From Synechococcus sp. CS-1328 (GTDB lineage Bacteria > Cyanobacteriota > Cyanobacteriia > PCC-6307 > Cyanobiaceae), in the NCBI RefSeq assembly GCF_025128095.1, contig NZ_JAHLYT010000071.1, positions 366,966-430,965 on the forward strand: 64,000 bases of DNA, given 5' to 3'. Positions 41,896 to 51,119 of this stretch are shown here, one piece after another. The position numbers and the translations under genes were made by a program. Each line of letters starts with the position of its first letter. The first letter of the stretch is position 1. The notes under the pieces are model-generated. The model saw only the letters and a list, made by a program, of their open reading frames with translations, searched no databases and had not been told where the DNA came from.

Positions 41896-43194
41896 TCAGC
41901 CGATGGTGTCCCAGTCGGCCCGGTGCAGGGCCTGGGCCCGCTCCCAGGCCCTGTTGAAGCTGTCCAGCTGGGCTTCGATCAGGAAGGGTTCACCGATGGC
42001 GGAGGCAATGGCCTCGGTGGTCTTGAGGCCATTGCCGGTGATGTAGGCCACGGTGGTTTCATTGGGGTCGATCTTGCCCTGCTCCACCAGCTTCTTGAGC
42101 ACGGCAATGGTGGTGCCTCCGGCCGTTTCGGTGAACACCCCCTCGGTTTCGGCCAGCAGCTTGATGCCATCGACGATCTCCTCGTCGTTGACCGCAGCGA
42201 TGTTGCCACCGGTCTTGTTGGCGATGTCGATGGCATAGGGACCATCGGCGGGGTTGCCGATGGCGATCGATTTGGCGATGGTATTGGGCTTCACCGGGGT
42301 GATGAAGTCGCGACCTTCGGCGAAGGCCTGGGCGATCGGTGAGCAGCCTTCGGCCTGGGCACCGCTGAAGCGCACCGGCTTCTCGTCCACCAGGCCCACC
42401 TTGATGAATTCATCAAAACCCTTGCGGATCTTGGTGAACAGGGAACCGGAGGCCAGGGGAGCCACGATGTGGTCAGGAAGTTGCCAGCCGAGCTGTTCGA
42501 TCACCTCGTAGCCGAGGGTCTTGGAGCCTTCCGAGTAGTAGGGACGCAGATTGATATTCACAAACCCCCAGCCATAGGTGTTGGCCACCTCGGAGCAGAG
42601 GCGGTTCACCTGGTCGTAGTTGCCCTTCACCGCCATCAGGGTGGGGTTGTAGATCAGGGTGCCCAGCACCTTGCCAAGCTCCAGATCACTGGGAATGAAC
42701 ACACAGCATTCCAGGCCGGCGTGGGCGGCAATGGCGGCGGTGGAGTTGGCCAGGTTGCCGGTGGAGGCACAGCTCACCGTGGTGAAGCCCAGTTCACGAG
42801 CGCGGGTGAGCGCCACCGACACCACCCGATCCTTGAACGAGAGCGTCGGCATGTTGACGCCGTCGTTCTTGATGTAGAGGTTCTTGAGGCCGAGCCGGCG
42901 GGCCAGGCGGTTGGCCTTGAGCAGGGGCGTGAAGCCGGTGCCCACATCGATCGGGTCGCCTTCGATCGGCAGAAACTCGCGATAGCGCCAGATCGAGGTG
43001 GGGCCGGCCTCGATCGTGGCGCGGCTGACGCGGGCGCGAATGGCGTCGTAGTCGTACACCACTTCCAGCGGTCCGAAGCAGACGTCTTCGCAGACATGGC
43101 GGGCGGTGGCCTCATAGGCATGGCCGCATTCCTTGCAGCGCAGCCCCGTGAAGGTGGGCCCGGTCAGGGTGGAGTGGGAGAGGGTGACCGTCAC
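41896..43194 (-). CDS. thrC: Threonine synthase
   Basis: A 432-residue PLP enzyme that converts O-phosphohomoserine to threonine. The PLP lysine lies in MPTLSFKDRVVSV near residue 115, and SCASTGNLANSTAAI gives the phosphate-binding loop. The N-terminus has a cysteine-containing segment (GLRCKECGHAYEA...HVCEDVCFG) resembling a zinc ribbon found in archaeal/cyanobacterial-type threonine synthases. GTG 43194 is the start; the spacer to the divergent UPF0182 gene holds a hairpin. The next gene downstream encodes a sulfur-carrier-like protein, an association worth noting. No allosteric domain. Confidence 0.95.
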   Translation of the reverse strand: MTVTLSHSTLTGPTFTGLRCKECGHAYEATARHVCEDVCFGPLEVVYDYDAIRARVSRATIEAGPTSIWRYREFLPIEGDPIDVGTGFTPLLKANRLARRLGLKNLYIKNDGVNMPTLSFKDRVVSVALTRARELGFTTVSCASTGNLANSTAAIAAHAGLECCVFIPSDLELGKVLGTLIYNPTLMAVKGNYDQVNRLCSEVANTYGWGFVNINLRPYYSEGSKTLGYEVIEQLGWQLPDHIVAPLASGSLFTKIRKGFDEFIKVGLVDEKPVRFSGAQAEGCSPIAQAFAEGRDFITPVKPNTIAKSIAIGNPADGPYAIDIANKTGGNIAAVNDEEIVDGIKLLAETEGVFTETAGGTTIAVLKKLVEQGKIDPNETTVAYITGNGLKTTEAIASAIGEPFLIEAQLDSFNRAWERAQALHRADWDTIG

Positions 43195-43249
43195 GGCTAC
43201 GACTGAAGCTGCAGAGAGGCTATCAGCGGTTTCCAGAAGCCTGTATCAA

Positions 43250-43270
43250 TCCCGATCCTTAGGGTCGGGA
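43250..43270. promoter_or_regulatory. Hairpin in the thrC/UPF0182 divergent spacer
   Basis: TCCCGATCC and GGGTCGGGA pair over nine positions (one G-U) around a three-base loop TTA. On the plus strand it is followed by TTTCAT. It lies 55 bp upstream of the thrC start and 82 bp upstream of the UPF0182 start, so it could be an operator or a leader structure for either gene. Confidence 0.35.
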
Positions 43271-43351
43271 TTTCATATCGAAGTCGACTGCTCCAGTGCT
43301 GGTGCTGGCTGCAACGCGCCTGCCTACGCTCGATCAGCGATCCGCGTGCCC

Positions 43352-46237
43352 ATGACAACGCCGCGGCTGTACGGCCTCTCCCTTCCCCAGCGCCTCCTCC
43401 TCTCTCTGGTGGTGGGGATGATCGGCATGCTGCTGCTCTGGAGCTCAGCGCGTCTCTGGATCGAGTGGCAGTGGTTCGCCCAGTTCGGTTTCAGCGGCGT
43501 GCTGCTGCTGCGCTGGAGCCTGCAGCTGGCAGGGCTCGGGGTGGGGCTGGCCCTGGCACTGGGGCTGCAGCTCTGGCTGGGTCATCTCTGGCGTCTGCCA
43601 CGCCACGCACCGGAGCGCCACACCCTGCCGCCCCTGGCCTATGGAGGCGCTCTGACCCTGCTGGCCGGGCTGCAGGTGGTAAGCCTCACCATGGTGCTGT
43701 GGCTGGCCCGGCGGTTGCTGCTGGCCCCGTTCGATCCCAGCCGGCTGCACGGGCTGATTTCCCTGGAGCAGCCACCATCGTTGCCCATGCTGCTGGCGAG
43801 CGCCCTGCTGCTGCTGGCCCTGCTGATCCGGCCGCTGGTGACGGCACGGCTGGTGGCCGGTGTTCTGGGGGCCGCTGGAGCCCTGGCCCTGGCGCGGAGC
43901 TGGAGCCTCTGGAGCGTGGCCCTGGTGGCCCTTGATGCGGGGATCCGCGAACCCATGCTCGGCGCCGATATCAGCTTCGCCCTGCTGCGCTTCCCCGCAC
44001 TCGCCTTCCTGCTCACCCTGCTGAGCTGTCTGCTGGTGGGTGGGCTGGCCTGCGGACTCTGGGGTCTGCTGGCCCGGCCACCGCAACTCAGTGACGGCCG
44101 TTTCGCCGGCTTCACGCCCCCCCAGCTCCTGGCCCTGCGCGCCCCCCTGGCGGCCCTGGCCCTGGTGGCCGCCGCCGCCTTCTGGCTTGGACGCCACCAG
44201 CTGTTGCTCAGCACCGTGGGCAGCGTGCCAGGGGCCGGCTGGTTCGATGTGCACGTGTCCTTGCCCTTGCGAAGCCTCGCCGCCCTGCTGGCGTTGGCAC
44301 TGGCGGTGGTGATCCTGGTGCCCCTGCCGCGGCGAGGCCTGCGTGGTGCCGCCATCAGCTGCACGGCTGTCGCCCTGGCGGCCACCCCGCTGCTGGAGGC
44401 CCTGCTGCTGCCGCTGGTTCAGGTGCTGGTGGTCAAGCCGCGGGAGCTGGAGCGGGAGACCCCCTACCTGGAACGCTCGATCCGGGCGACCCGCCACGCC
44501 TTTCAGCTGGATCGGATCGCCAGCCGCAATGTCAACCCGCGCGACCGGCTGACCCGCGCTGACGTGGTCCAGGGTCATGCCACCCTGCGCAACATTCGCC
44601 TCTGGGACAGCCAGCCACTGCTGGCCACCAACCGCCAGCTGCAGCAGCTCCGTGTCTACTACCGCTTCTCCGAGCCGGCGGTGGACCGCTACGCACTGCG
44701 CCACAGCCAGGGGAGCGGACGGCAGCAGGTGATCATCACCCCACGGGAAATGGATCAGGCGGCGCTGCCCACGACGGCGCGCACCTGGCTCAACCGCCAT
44801 CTGGTCTTCACCCACGGCAATGGCTTCACGGTGTCGCCGGTGAACACCAGCGGTCCGGATGGACTGCCCGAGTTCTTCATCAGTGATCTGGGGGCCTCCA
44901 CCCGGGTCCAGGGCAGTCGCCAGCTCGGAATCAGCGCTGCCGCCGTGCGGGCCGGCATCCCGATCGGCCGACCGGCGCTCTACTTCGGTGCCCTCAGCTC
45001 CCCCTATGCCCTGGCGCCATCAAAGGTGGAGGAGTTCGATTACCCCCAGGGAGACGAAAACTTCTACTCGCGCTACACCGGCACCGACGGCGTTCGGATC
45101 GGCCATCCCTGGCAGCGGCTGGCGGCATCGCTCTACCTGAGTGAACCGAAACTGCTCAGTCAGGGGGCTGTGACCAGCTCCACCCGCCTGCTCCTGCGCC
45201 GCGAGGTGCGTGAACGGCTGCGCACCCTGGCGCCATTTCTTCGTTTCGACAATGAGCCCTACATGGTGTCTGTGCAGCTCAACGGGGACAGCAAACCCTT
45301 CTCCCGCGCGCAGCATCAGTACTGGATCGTGGATGCGTTCACCACCAGCCGCACCTATCCCTACAGCGCCGCCGTGCCAGGCGACCCGAACATCCGCTAT
45401 CTGCGCAATTCGGTCAAGGCCGTGGTCGATGCCTACAACGGCTCCGTGCAGCTGTATGTGAGTGAGCCCACTGACCCGATCATCGCAAGCTGGCGGCGTC
45501 TGTTCCCGGGGTTGTTCCAGCCCCTCTGGAACATGCCCGAAGCCCTGCAGGCCCATATCCGCTATCCCTTGCGCCAGTTTGAGTTGCAGACGGCCCAGTT
45601 GCTCCGCTATCACGTGACCGATCCCCGCGTCTTCTACAGCGGCGACGACGTCTGGCAGGTGCCGATGGAGATCTATGGCAACAGCCAGGTGCCGGTGCGG
45701 CCGTATCACATCAGCGGCCAGGTGGCTGGCCGGCAACAACCTGAATTCCTGCTGCTGCAGCCGCTCACCCCCCTGGCACGCCCCAACCTGGCCGGCTGGC
45801 TTGCGGCCCGCAGCGATGCGCCCCACTACGGCGAGCTGCTGCTGCTGCGCTTCCCCAGCCAGACACCGATCTTGGGACCGGAGCAGATTCAGGCCCTGAT
45901 CAACCAGCACCCCATGATCAGCCAGCAGTTCGGTCTCTGGGATCGGGCTGGTTCCCAGGTGATCCAGGGCAATCTGCTGGTGATGCCGGTTGGCGAGGCG
46001 CTGCTCTATGTGGAGCCGGTGTATCTCAAGGCGCGCAACGGCGGCCTCCCCACCCTGACGCGAGTGGTGGTGAGTGACGGCACCCGTATTGCCATGGAGG
46101 AAACTCTGGAGAAGGGGATTGAGGCCCTGCTGGATCCGCGCCGTTCCAGCCTGGCGGCCAAAGCGCCTCCGGTCGTTGGGGGAGCCACAACGGCCGCCGA
46201 GGGCACGACGGCACCAGAGGGCACGACGGATCCCTGA
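43352..46237 (+). CDS. UPF0182-family large membrane protein
   Basis: A 961-residue protein from ATG 43352. The N-terminal third contains about seven hydrophobic helices; the first is followed by WIEWQWFAQFGF, a family hallmark. The large C-terminal domain has the equally typical ERETPYLERSIRATRHAF, DYPQGDENFYSRYTG and PFLRFDNEPYMV segments. UPF0182 proteins occur in actinobacteria and cyanobacteria and have no assigned function; the C-terminal portion is probably extracytoplasmic. The last 25 residues are a short Ala/Thr/Gly repeat-like tail (TTAAEGTTAPEGTTDP). The CNBD-GGDEF gene follows after 44 bp. Confidence 0.92.
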   Translation: MTTPRLYGLSLPQRLLLSLVVGMIGMLLLWSSARLWIEWQWFAQFGFSGVLLLRWSLQLAGLGVGLALALGLQLWLGHLWRLPRHAPERHTLPPLAYGGALTLLAGLQVVSLTMVLWLARRLLLAPFDPSRLHGLISLEQPPSLPMLLASALLLLALLIRPLVTARLVAGVLGAAGALALARSWSLWSVALVALDAGIREPMLGADISFALLRFPALAFLLTLLSCLLVGGLACGLWGLLARPPQLSDGRFAGFTPPQLLALRAPLAALALVAAAAFWLGRHQLLLSTVGSVPGAGWFDVHVSLPLRSLAALLALALAVVILVPLPRRGLRGAAISCTAVALAATPLLEALLLPLVQVLVVKPRELERETPYLERSIRATRHAFQLDRIASRNVNPRDRLTRADVVQGHATLRNIRLWDSQPLLATNRQLQQLRVYYRFSEPAVDRYALRHSQGSGRQQVIITPREMDQAALPTTARTWLNRHLVFTHGNGFTVSPVNTSGPDGLPEFFISDLGASTRVQGSRQLGISAAAVRAGIPIGRPALYFGALSSPYALAPSKVEEFDYPQGDENFYSRYTGTDGVRIGHPWQRLAASLYLSEPKLLSQGAVTSSTRLLLRREVRERLRTLAPFLRFDNEPYMVSVQLNGDSKPFSRAQHQYWIVDAFTTSRTYPYSAAVPGDPNIRYLRNSVKAVVDAYNGSVQLYVSEPTDPIIASWRRLFPGLFQPLWNMPEALQAHIRYPLRQFELQTAQLLRYHVTDPRVFYSGDDVWQVPMEIYGNSQVPVRPYHISGQVAGRQQPEFLLLQPLTPLARPNLAGWLAARSDAPHYGELLLLRFPSQTPILGPEQIQALINQHPMISQQFGLWDRAGSQVIQGNLLVMPVGEALLYVEPVYLKARNGGLPTLTRVVVSDGTRIAMEETLEKGIEALLDPRRSSLAAKAPPVVGGATTAAEGTTAPEGTTDP

Positions 46238-46281
46238 CCAGCAGCGCCGATACCCTGAACCAACAGGCAGCGAGCGAGCGC

Positions 46282-47247
46282 ATGGCCCCTGCGACGGTTG
46301 AGATCGGTGATCTGCGCGCCTTCGCCCTGCTCCAGGACGTCGAACCCCACATCCTGCGTGCGTTGCTGGAGGCCGCTGATTTGCAGGTGCTCGAGCCCGG
46401 CACCGTGTTGATCCAATGCGGTCAGATGCCGCCCCGGCTGCACTTCCTGCTCGAGGGCAGCCTCGCGGTGCGGCTGGAGAGCGCCCAATCGGAAAATGTG
46501 GCGCTGGTGGGGCCGGGCGAGAGCGTGGGGGAACTCTCGATCCTCGATGGCAATCCACCCTGTGCCTGGGTGGTGGCGGCCCTGCCCTGCCGCGTGCTCA
46601 GCCTCGAGGAGGACACGGCCTGGGCCTTGACCCGCGACTCCCACGCCTTCTGCCTGGCGCTGCTGCGCAAGTTGAGCGAACGGCTGCGGGCCAACAACAT
46701 CACCGTGGAAACCTCGGTGCGGCAGCGGCGCCAGGCGGAGGAGGCTGCCCTGCTGGATGGACTCACCGGGGTCCGAAACCGCCGCTGGATCGAGGAGCAG
46801 CTGCCTGGCCTGGCCAGCGAGTCCAACGACACCATGGCCCTGGCCCTGCTCGACATCGACCACTTCAAACGGTTCAACGACACCTATGGCCATCAGGCCG
46901 GCGACGATGTGCTCGTCGGTGTGGCCCGCGCCCTGGAGGGTCAGCTCCGCCCCAGCGATGTGGTGGCCCGCTACGGCGGTGAAGAATTTGTGGTGGCGCT
47001 GCCCGGTGAGGGAGCGGAGGGAGCATCGATCGTCGCAGAACGGCTGCGGCGCAGCATCGCTGCGCTGGCGCTCCAAAGCCGCGATGGCCACAGCCTGCCT
47101 CCGATCACGATCTCAATCGGCCTGGCCTTCCAGCAACCGGGCCTGGCTTGCGGGGCCCTGGTCGCTGCTGCTGATCAGGCGCTGTACCAGGCCAAGGAGG
47201 GAGGGCGCAACCGGGTGGTGGTGGCAGGGGCGCCGCTGTTGGCATAA
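46282..47247 (+). CDS. Diguanylate cyclase with N-terminal cyclic-nucleotide-binding domain
   Basis: A 321-residue soluble protein. Residues about 15-125 form a CNBD (GTVLIQCGQMPPRLHFLLEGSL, then GPGESVGELSILDG); residues about 150-315 form a GGDEF domain with DIDHFKRFNDTYGH and an active GGEEF near 232. An RxxD inhibitory site (RPSD) lies exactly five residues before GGEEF, so product feedback is likely. The protein should make cyclic di-GMP in response to a cyclic nucleotide or other ligand bound at the N-terminus. It lies 44 bp after the UPF0182 gene. Confidence 0.92.
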   Translation: MAPATVEIGDLRAFALLQDVEPHILRALLEAADLQVLEPGTVLIQCGQMPPRLHFLLEGSLAVRLESAQSENVALVGPGESVGELSILDGNPPCAWVVAALPCRVLSLEEDTAWALTRDSHAFCLALLRKLSERLRANNITVETSVRQRRQAEEAALLDGLTGVRNRRWIEEQLPGLASESNDTMALALLDIDHFKRFNDTYGHQAGDDVLVGVARALEGQLRPSDVVARYGGEEFVVALPGEGAEGASIVAERLRRSIAALALQSRDGHSLPPITISIGLAFQQPGLACGALVAAADQALYQAKEGGRNRVVVAGAPLLA

Positions 47248-47269
47248 AAATGGGGAGCCAAGGCTCCCC
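47244..47269 (-). terminator. Intrinsic terminator of the class II aldolase gene
   Basis: On the minus strand GGGGAGCC-TTGGCTCCCC forms a 7-bp stem with a tetraloop, immediately followed by ATTTTTA. It lies about 57 bp after the aldolase stop and overlaps the stop codon of the convergent diguanylate cyclase gene. Stem plus T-run is the classical intrinsic pattern. Confidence 0.75.
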
Positions 47270-47325
47270 TGAACGGTTCCAGACTGACCGGTGATGCCAG
47301 TCGGGCTGAGGCTGCAGATCCTGAA

Positions 47326-48399
47326 TCAGGCGGCCACAGCAGTCTTGGGGTCGAGTTCGCCCTTGGCGTACAGAGCGGCGTAGTAGTTGATGTCACGCTG
47401 CTTGATCTTGCTGGCGTTGCCGGCGCACCAGAACTGCTGGTAACGATCGAGGCACACCTGCTTCATGTAGGCCCGGGCGGGCTTGTTGAAGTGGCGGGGA
47501 TCGAAGTTGGCGGGATCCTTGAAGGCAGCTTCCCGCACGGCGGCGGTGAAAGCGAGGCGGTTGTCGGTGTCGATGTTCACCTTGCGCACGCCATTGCGGA
47601 TGCCTTCCTGAATCTCTTCCACGGGCACGCCGTAGGTCTCGGGGATGGCACCGCCGTACTTGTTGATCATGTCCAGCCACTCCTGGGGAACCGAGGAGGA
47701 GCCGTGCATCACCAGGTGGGTGTTGGGGATGGCCTTGTGGATTTCAGCGATGCGGCTGATCGCCAACACTTCACCGGTGGGCTTGCGGGTGAACTTGTAG
47801 GCGCCGTGGCTGGTACCGATCGCGATGGCCAGGGCATCGACTTTGGTCTTGGCGACGAAGTCGGCGGCCTCGGCGGGATCGGTGAGCAGCTGGCTGTGGT
47901 CGAGCTTGCCCTCGAAGCCATGGCCGTCCTCGGCCTCACCCATGCCGGTCTCGAGGGAACCCAGGCAACCCAGTTCGCCTTCGACGCTCACGCCGATGGC
48001 GTGGGCCACATCGACCACTTCCTTGGTCACAGCCACGTTGTACTCGTAGCTGGCCGGCGACTTGGCGTCGGCCATCAGGGAGCCGTCCATCATCACCGAG
48101 GTGAAACCGTTGGCGGCGGCACCGAAGCAGGTGGCGGGGCTGTTGCCGTGGTCCTGGTGCATCACCACCGGGATGTCGGGATAGGTTTCCACGGCTGCCA
48201 GGATCAGGTGCCGCAGGAAAGCCTCACCGGCGTACTGGCGGGCACCGCGGGATGCCTGCAGGATGACGGGGCTGTCCGTCTCATAGGCAGCCTCCATGAT
48301 CGACTGCACCTGCTCCAGGTTGTTGACGTTGAAGGCAGGGATGCCGTAGCCGTTCTCAGCGGCGTGGTCGAGCAGCAGCCGAAGCGGAACGAGCGCCAT
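47326..48399 (-). CDS. fda: Class II fructose-bisphosphate aldolase
   Basis: A 357-residue zinc-dependent aldolase of the Calvin-cycle type, also able to act on sedoheptulose-1,7-bisphosphate in cyanobacteria. Zinc and substrate motifs: [12 protein letters not shown] near residue 80, [30 protein letters not shown] and [10 protein letters not shown] near 235. ATG 48399 is the start. An inverted repeat lies about 90 bp upstream and an intrinsic terminator downstream, so it is transcribed alone. The organism also encodes a class I enzyme at the left edge of this window. Confidence 0.97.
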   Translation of the reverse strand: MALVPLRLLLDHAAENGYGIPAFNVNNLEQVQSIMEAAYETDSPVILQASRGARQYAGEAFLRHLILAAVETYPDIPVVMHQDHGNSPATCFGAAANGFTSVMMDGSLMADAKSPASYEYNVAVTKEVVDVAHAIGVSVEGELGCLGSLETGMGEAEDGHGFEGKLDHSQLLTDPAEAADFVAKTKVDALAIAIGTSHGAYKFTRKPTGEVLAISRIAEIHKAIPNTHLVMHGSSSVPQEWLDMINKYGGAIPETYGVPVEEIQEGIRNGVRKVNIDTDNRLAFTAAVREAAFKDPANFDPRHFNKPARAYMKQVCLDRYQQFWCAGNASKIKQRDINYYAALYAKGELDPKTAVAA

Positions 48400-48489
48400 G
48401 GATAGAACCTCGGATCGGTGGGAGCGGGACTGGGTGACACCAGGGGACAGGAAGGGCCGTGCTCGGGGGGAGCCGTGCTCTGAGGTGGT

Positions 48490-48505
48490 CCGGCTCAGGA
48501 GCCGG
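48490..48505. promoter_or_regulatory. Inverted repeat upstream of the class II aldolase gene
   Basis: CCGGCTC and GAGCCGG are separated by two bases, giving a near-perfect 16-bp palindrome about 90 bp upstream of the aldolase ATG. It may be an operator for a dimeric regulator or a terminator for the upstream oxidoreductase gene; no T-run is present. Confidence 0.3.
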
Positions 48506-48620
48506 GCCAGGATCGGTCAACCCGCCTTGGTCTGGCGGCGAGTCTAGGGGATCCCCCTCAAGACCCAGGCCCGCACCAGTGCCTGACTCAGCGGTAGTGG
48601 CTCAGGGATCAGGAATCCGG

Positions 48621-49754
48621 TCAGGGATCAAGCGACAGGGAGGCCTCGCCCGAGGTGCCCTGGCGCGCCCAGTCGCAGCAGCGCTGGCTCGCCACCGCTT
48701 CCGCCAGCCCCGGCAGCATCGGACGGCCCTCCCGGATCGCCTCGGCCCACCATTGTTGAATCCGCTCCACCGGCGCCACCCGCCCGTCCTCCCAGGTGCG
48801 GGCAAAGGCGAGTGACGGATCGGCAGGGACCGGGCGCAGGGCCTCTCCCGGCCGGGCCATCCACAGCTGGAATCCGTGCACATAGTCGCTCTGGTTGGAC
48901 GAGCCCAGCACCAGGGTGGCCTCGCTTCCGTAGAGCTCGATCCAGTAGCCCCGGCCCTGACGGGTCACCGAGGCCAGCGTCACCTGGGCCGGGGTGCGGC
49001 CGCCAGCGGCGGTGGCCAGCTCCATCTGGAGCAGGGCGATGTCTTCGGCATCCACCGCCGCTCGGCCCTCCTCCGGTCCCGGCAGGGGACGCTCGCTGAT
49101 GGCAGTGCTGAGCTGGGCCCGCAGGCTGCGCGTCGGGCCCACCAGCCAGTGGAGCGTGTCGAAGGCATGGGTGCCGAGGGCGCCCAGCACCCCGCCGCCC
49201 TGCTCCACCTGGGAATACCAGGTCCACGGACGCTGGCCATCGGCGCGGCTGCTCATCAGCCAATCCAGCTTCACCAGCCAGGGATCGCCGAGCACGCCCT
49301 CCGCGATCAGGGCCGCCATCTGCTGAAACAGCGGCACAGCCCGGTATTCGAAATCCACCGCCACGCAGCAGCGCTGCCGCAGGGCAAGGCGCTGCAGCTC
49401 CTCGATCTGGGCCGCCTCCAGGGCCACGGGCTTCTCCAGCAACAGGTGCTTGCCCGCCAGCAGGGCGCGCCGGGCCAGATCAAACCGGGGGCCCGGCGGG
49501 GTGGCGATCACCATCGCCTCGATCTGCGGGTCGCCGAGCAGGGCATCGAAGTCGGTGTGGCCAGGAAGTTCGGCGCGGTGGCAGGCCTGCTCCAATCGCT
49601 CGGCCCGCGGATGCCACAGGGCCACCGGTTCGGTGAGCAGGCCACTGCGCAGGGCGGGCAGATGCACCGTCTCCCCGAAACCCAGGCCGGCCACGGCCAC
49701 CCGCACCGGCTGGCTGGAGCGGCGGCTGCCAAGGGTCGACAGAGCAGAACGCAT
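48621..49754 (-). CDS. Gfo/Idh/MocA-family NAD(P)-dependent oxidoreductase
   Basis: A 377-residue protein with an N-terminal Rossmann fold (VAVAGLGFGETVHLPAL near residue 20), the family EKP motif (LLLEKPVALE near residue 108), and a C-terminal alpha/beta domain with GTHAFDTLHWLVG. These enzymes oxidise or reduce sugars and cyclitols, but some members act in tetrapyrrole reduction; the substrate is not predictable here. ATG 49754. It follows the small secreted-protein gene by 36 bp on the same strand and is separated from the aldolase gene by a 220-bp spacer, so it probably ends the accD-side transcript. Confidence 0.9.
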   Translation of the reverse strand: MRSALSTLGSRRSSQPVRVAVAGLGFGETVHLPALRSGLLTEPVALWHPRAERLEQACHRAELPGHTDFDALLGDPQIEAMVIATPPGPRFDLARRALLAGKHLLLEKPVALEAAQIEELQRLALRQRCCVAVDFEYRAVPLFQQMAALIAEGVLGDPWLVKLDWLMSSRADGQRPWTWYSQVEQGGGVLGALGTHAFDTLHWLVGPTRSLRAQLSTAISERPLPGPEEGRAAVDAEDIALLQMELATAAGGRTPAQVTLASVTRQGRGYWIELYGSEATLVLGSSNQSDYVHGFQLWMARPGEALRPVPADPSLAFARTWEDGRVAPVERIQQWWAEAIREGRPMLPGLAEAVASQRCCDWARQGTSGEASLSLDP

Positions 49755-49790
49755 CGGGGGGGTGTAAAAGGACAGACCGGCTGCAGCCGC

Positions 49791-50207
49791 TCAGGCCGGC
49801 AAGTCGGAGCCTGCGGCGCAGACGGTGTCGATCATGGCGTCGAGCAGCTGATCCGCACCGGTCGGCTGCCATTCGGCATTGAAACGGCGCAGGCCGTTGA
49901 CGGAGGTGTCGCGGTAGAGCTCCTGGCCGCAGTCGAGCTCCATCACATAGAGATCGCCGAGGCGAGGGCGACCATGCTCGTCCGGGGGCGGCAGATGGCG
50001 TGACAGCACACTGAGGTTGCCGTCACGGGTGCGGCGCAGACTGCCCGCGTCCCACCACTGCTTGCCTTCCTCGGTGGCGGGCAGCTCCCGCCAGTCGACA
50101 GGACCGGCCAGGGCGGGCAGGGCCGGCAGAACAAGCAGCAGCAGCAGGGCCAGGCTCAGGCCGAGGCGGCCCAGAGGGCGGATCCAGCAGCGCATCACAT
50201 CGGCCAT
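49791..50207 (-). CDS. Small exported hypothetical protein
   Basis: A 138-residue protein with a clear signal peptide: basic start, then LGLSLALLLLLVLPALPALAG ending near residue 35. The mature part contains WRELPATEEGKQWWDAGSLRRT, LSVLSRHLPPP, YVMELDCGQELYRD and LLDAMIDTVCAAG, with two cysteines that may form a disulfide. Start ATG 50207 or ATG 50195. It lies 6 bp after accD. Conserved-looking among cyanobacteria but of unknown function; periplasmic or lumenal location inferred from the signal. Confidence 0.8.
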   Translation of the reverse strand: MADVMRCWIRPLGRLGLSLALLLLLVLPALPALAGPVDWRELPATEEGKQWWDAGSLRRTRDGNLSVLSRHLPPPDEHGRPRLGDLYVMELDCGQELYRDTSVNGLRRFNAEWQPTGADQLLDAMIDTVCAAGSDLPA

Positions 50208-50213
50208 GGAAGT

Positions 50214-51092
50214 TCAGGACAGGGACAGACAGGATTTGGGCGCATGCAGGCGCAGCAGGCTGGACAGGGTGCTGCGCAGCTGGGGACGGGGCACGATCGT
50301 GTCGACGAAGCCGTGGTCCTGCAGGTATTCGGCGGTCTGGAAGCCATCGGGCAGCTTCTCGCGCAGGGTCTGCTCGATCACCCTGCGACCGGCGAAGCCG
50401 ATCAGCGCCTTCGGTTCCGCCAGGATCAGGTCACCCAGCATGGCGAAGCTGGCGGTCACCCCGCCGGTGGTGGGGTGGGTGAGCAGGGGGATGTAGAGCA
50501 ATTCAGCCCGGCGGTGCCGCTCCAGCGCCCCGGAGATCTTGGCCATCTGCATCAGGCTGAGCATGCCTTCCTGCATGCGGGCGCCGCCGGAGGCGCAGAC
50601 GATCAGCACCGGCAGCTGGCGATCGGTGGCCTTCTCGATCAGGCGCGTCAGCTTCTCGCCCACCACCGAGCCCATCGAACCACCCATGAAGCGGAAGTCC
50701 ATCACCCCCAGGGCGAGGGGATGGCCATCGAGGCGACACAACCCCGTCACCACGGCATCGCGCAGGCCGGTGCTGAGCTGGCTGTCGCGCAGACGGTCGG
50801 CGTAGTTGCGACGATCCTTGAAGGCGAGGGGATCGGTGGGGGCCAGCTCGGTGTCGAGGGGCTCGAAGCTGCCTTCATCGGCCAGCAGCCGGATGCGCTC
50901 CTCGCTGTCGATGCGGTGGTGATAGCCGCATCCCTTGCAGACGCTGGCATTGGCCTGCAGATCCTTGCGGTAGGTGACCAAGCCGCACTCGGGGCACTTG
51001 CTCCACAGCCCATCGCCTTCATCGCTCTCCTGGTTGACGCGCACCACTGGGGCAGCCTTGCGGCGGTCAGCGAACCAGTCGAACAGCGACAC
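50214..51092 (-). CDS. accD: Acetyl-CoA carboxylase carboxyltransferase subunit beta
   Basis: A 292-residue subunit that with AccA transfers CO2 from carboxybiotin to acetyl-CoA, starting fatty acid synthesis. The N-terminal zinc ribbon is CPEC...CKGC (about residues 33-55). The acyl-CoA-binding region has [19 protein letters not shown] and [20 protein letters not shown], followed by [20 protein letters not shown] 51092 is preceded by a 27-bp gap to the prepilin peptidase gene on the same strand. Full-length and intact. Confidence 0.97.
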   Translation of the reverse strand: MSLFDWFADRRKAAPVVRVNQESDEGDGLWSKCPECGLVTYRKDLQANASVCKGCGYHHRIDSEERIRLLADEGSFEPLDTELAPTDPLAFKDRRNYADRLRDSQLSTGLRDAVVTGLCRLDGHPLALGVMDFRFMGGSMGSVVGEKLTRLIEKATDRQLPVLIVCASGGARMQEGMLSLMQMAKISGALERHRRAELLYIPLLTHPTTGGVTASFAMLGDLILAEPKALIGFAGRRVIEQTLREKLPDGFQTAEYLQDHGFVDTIVPRPQLRSTLSSLLRLHAPKSCLSLS

Positions 51093-51119
51093 GGGAAAAC
51101 TCGGAGGACCTGATCACAT

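Noticed and set aside
43445..44815. Open frame of 456 codons, minus strand
   Set aside because: Antisense to the membrane part of the UPF0182 protein; the extreme Gln/Gly content reflects the complement of Leu/Ala codons.
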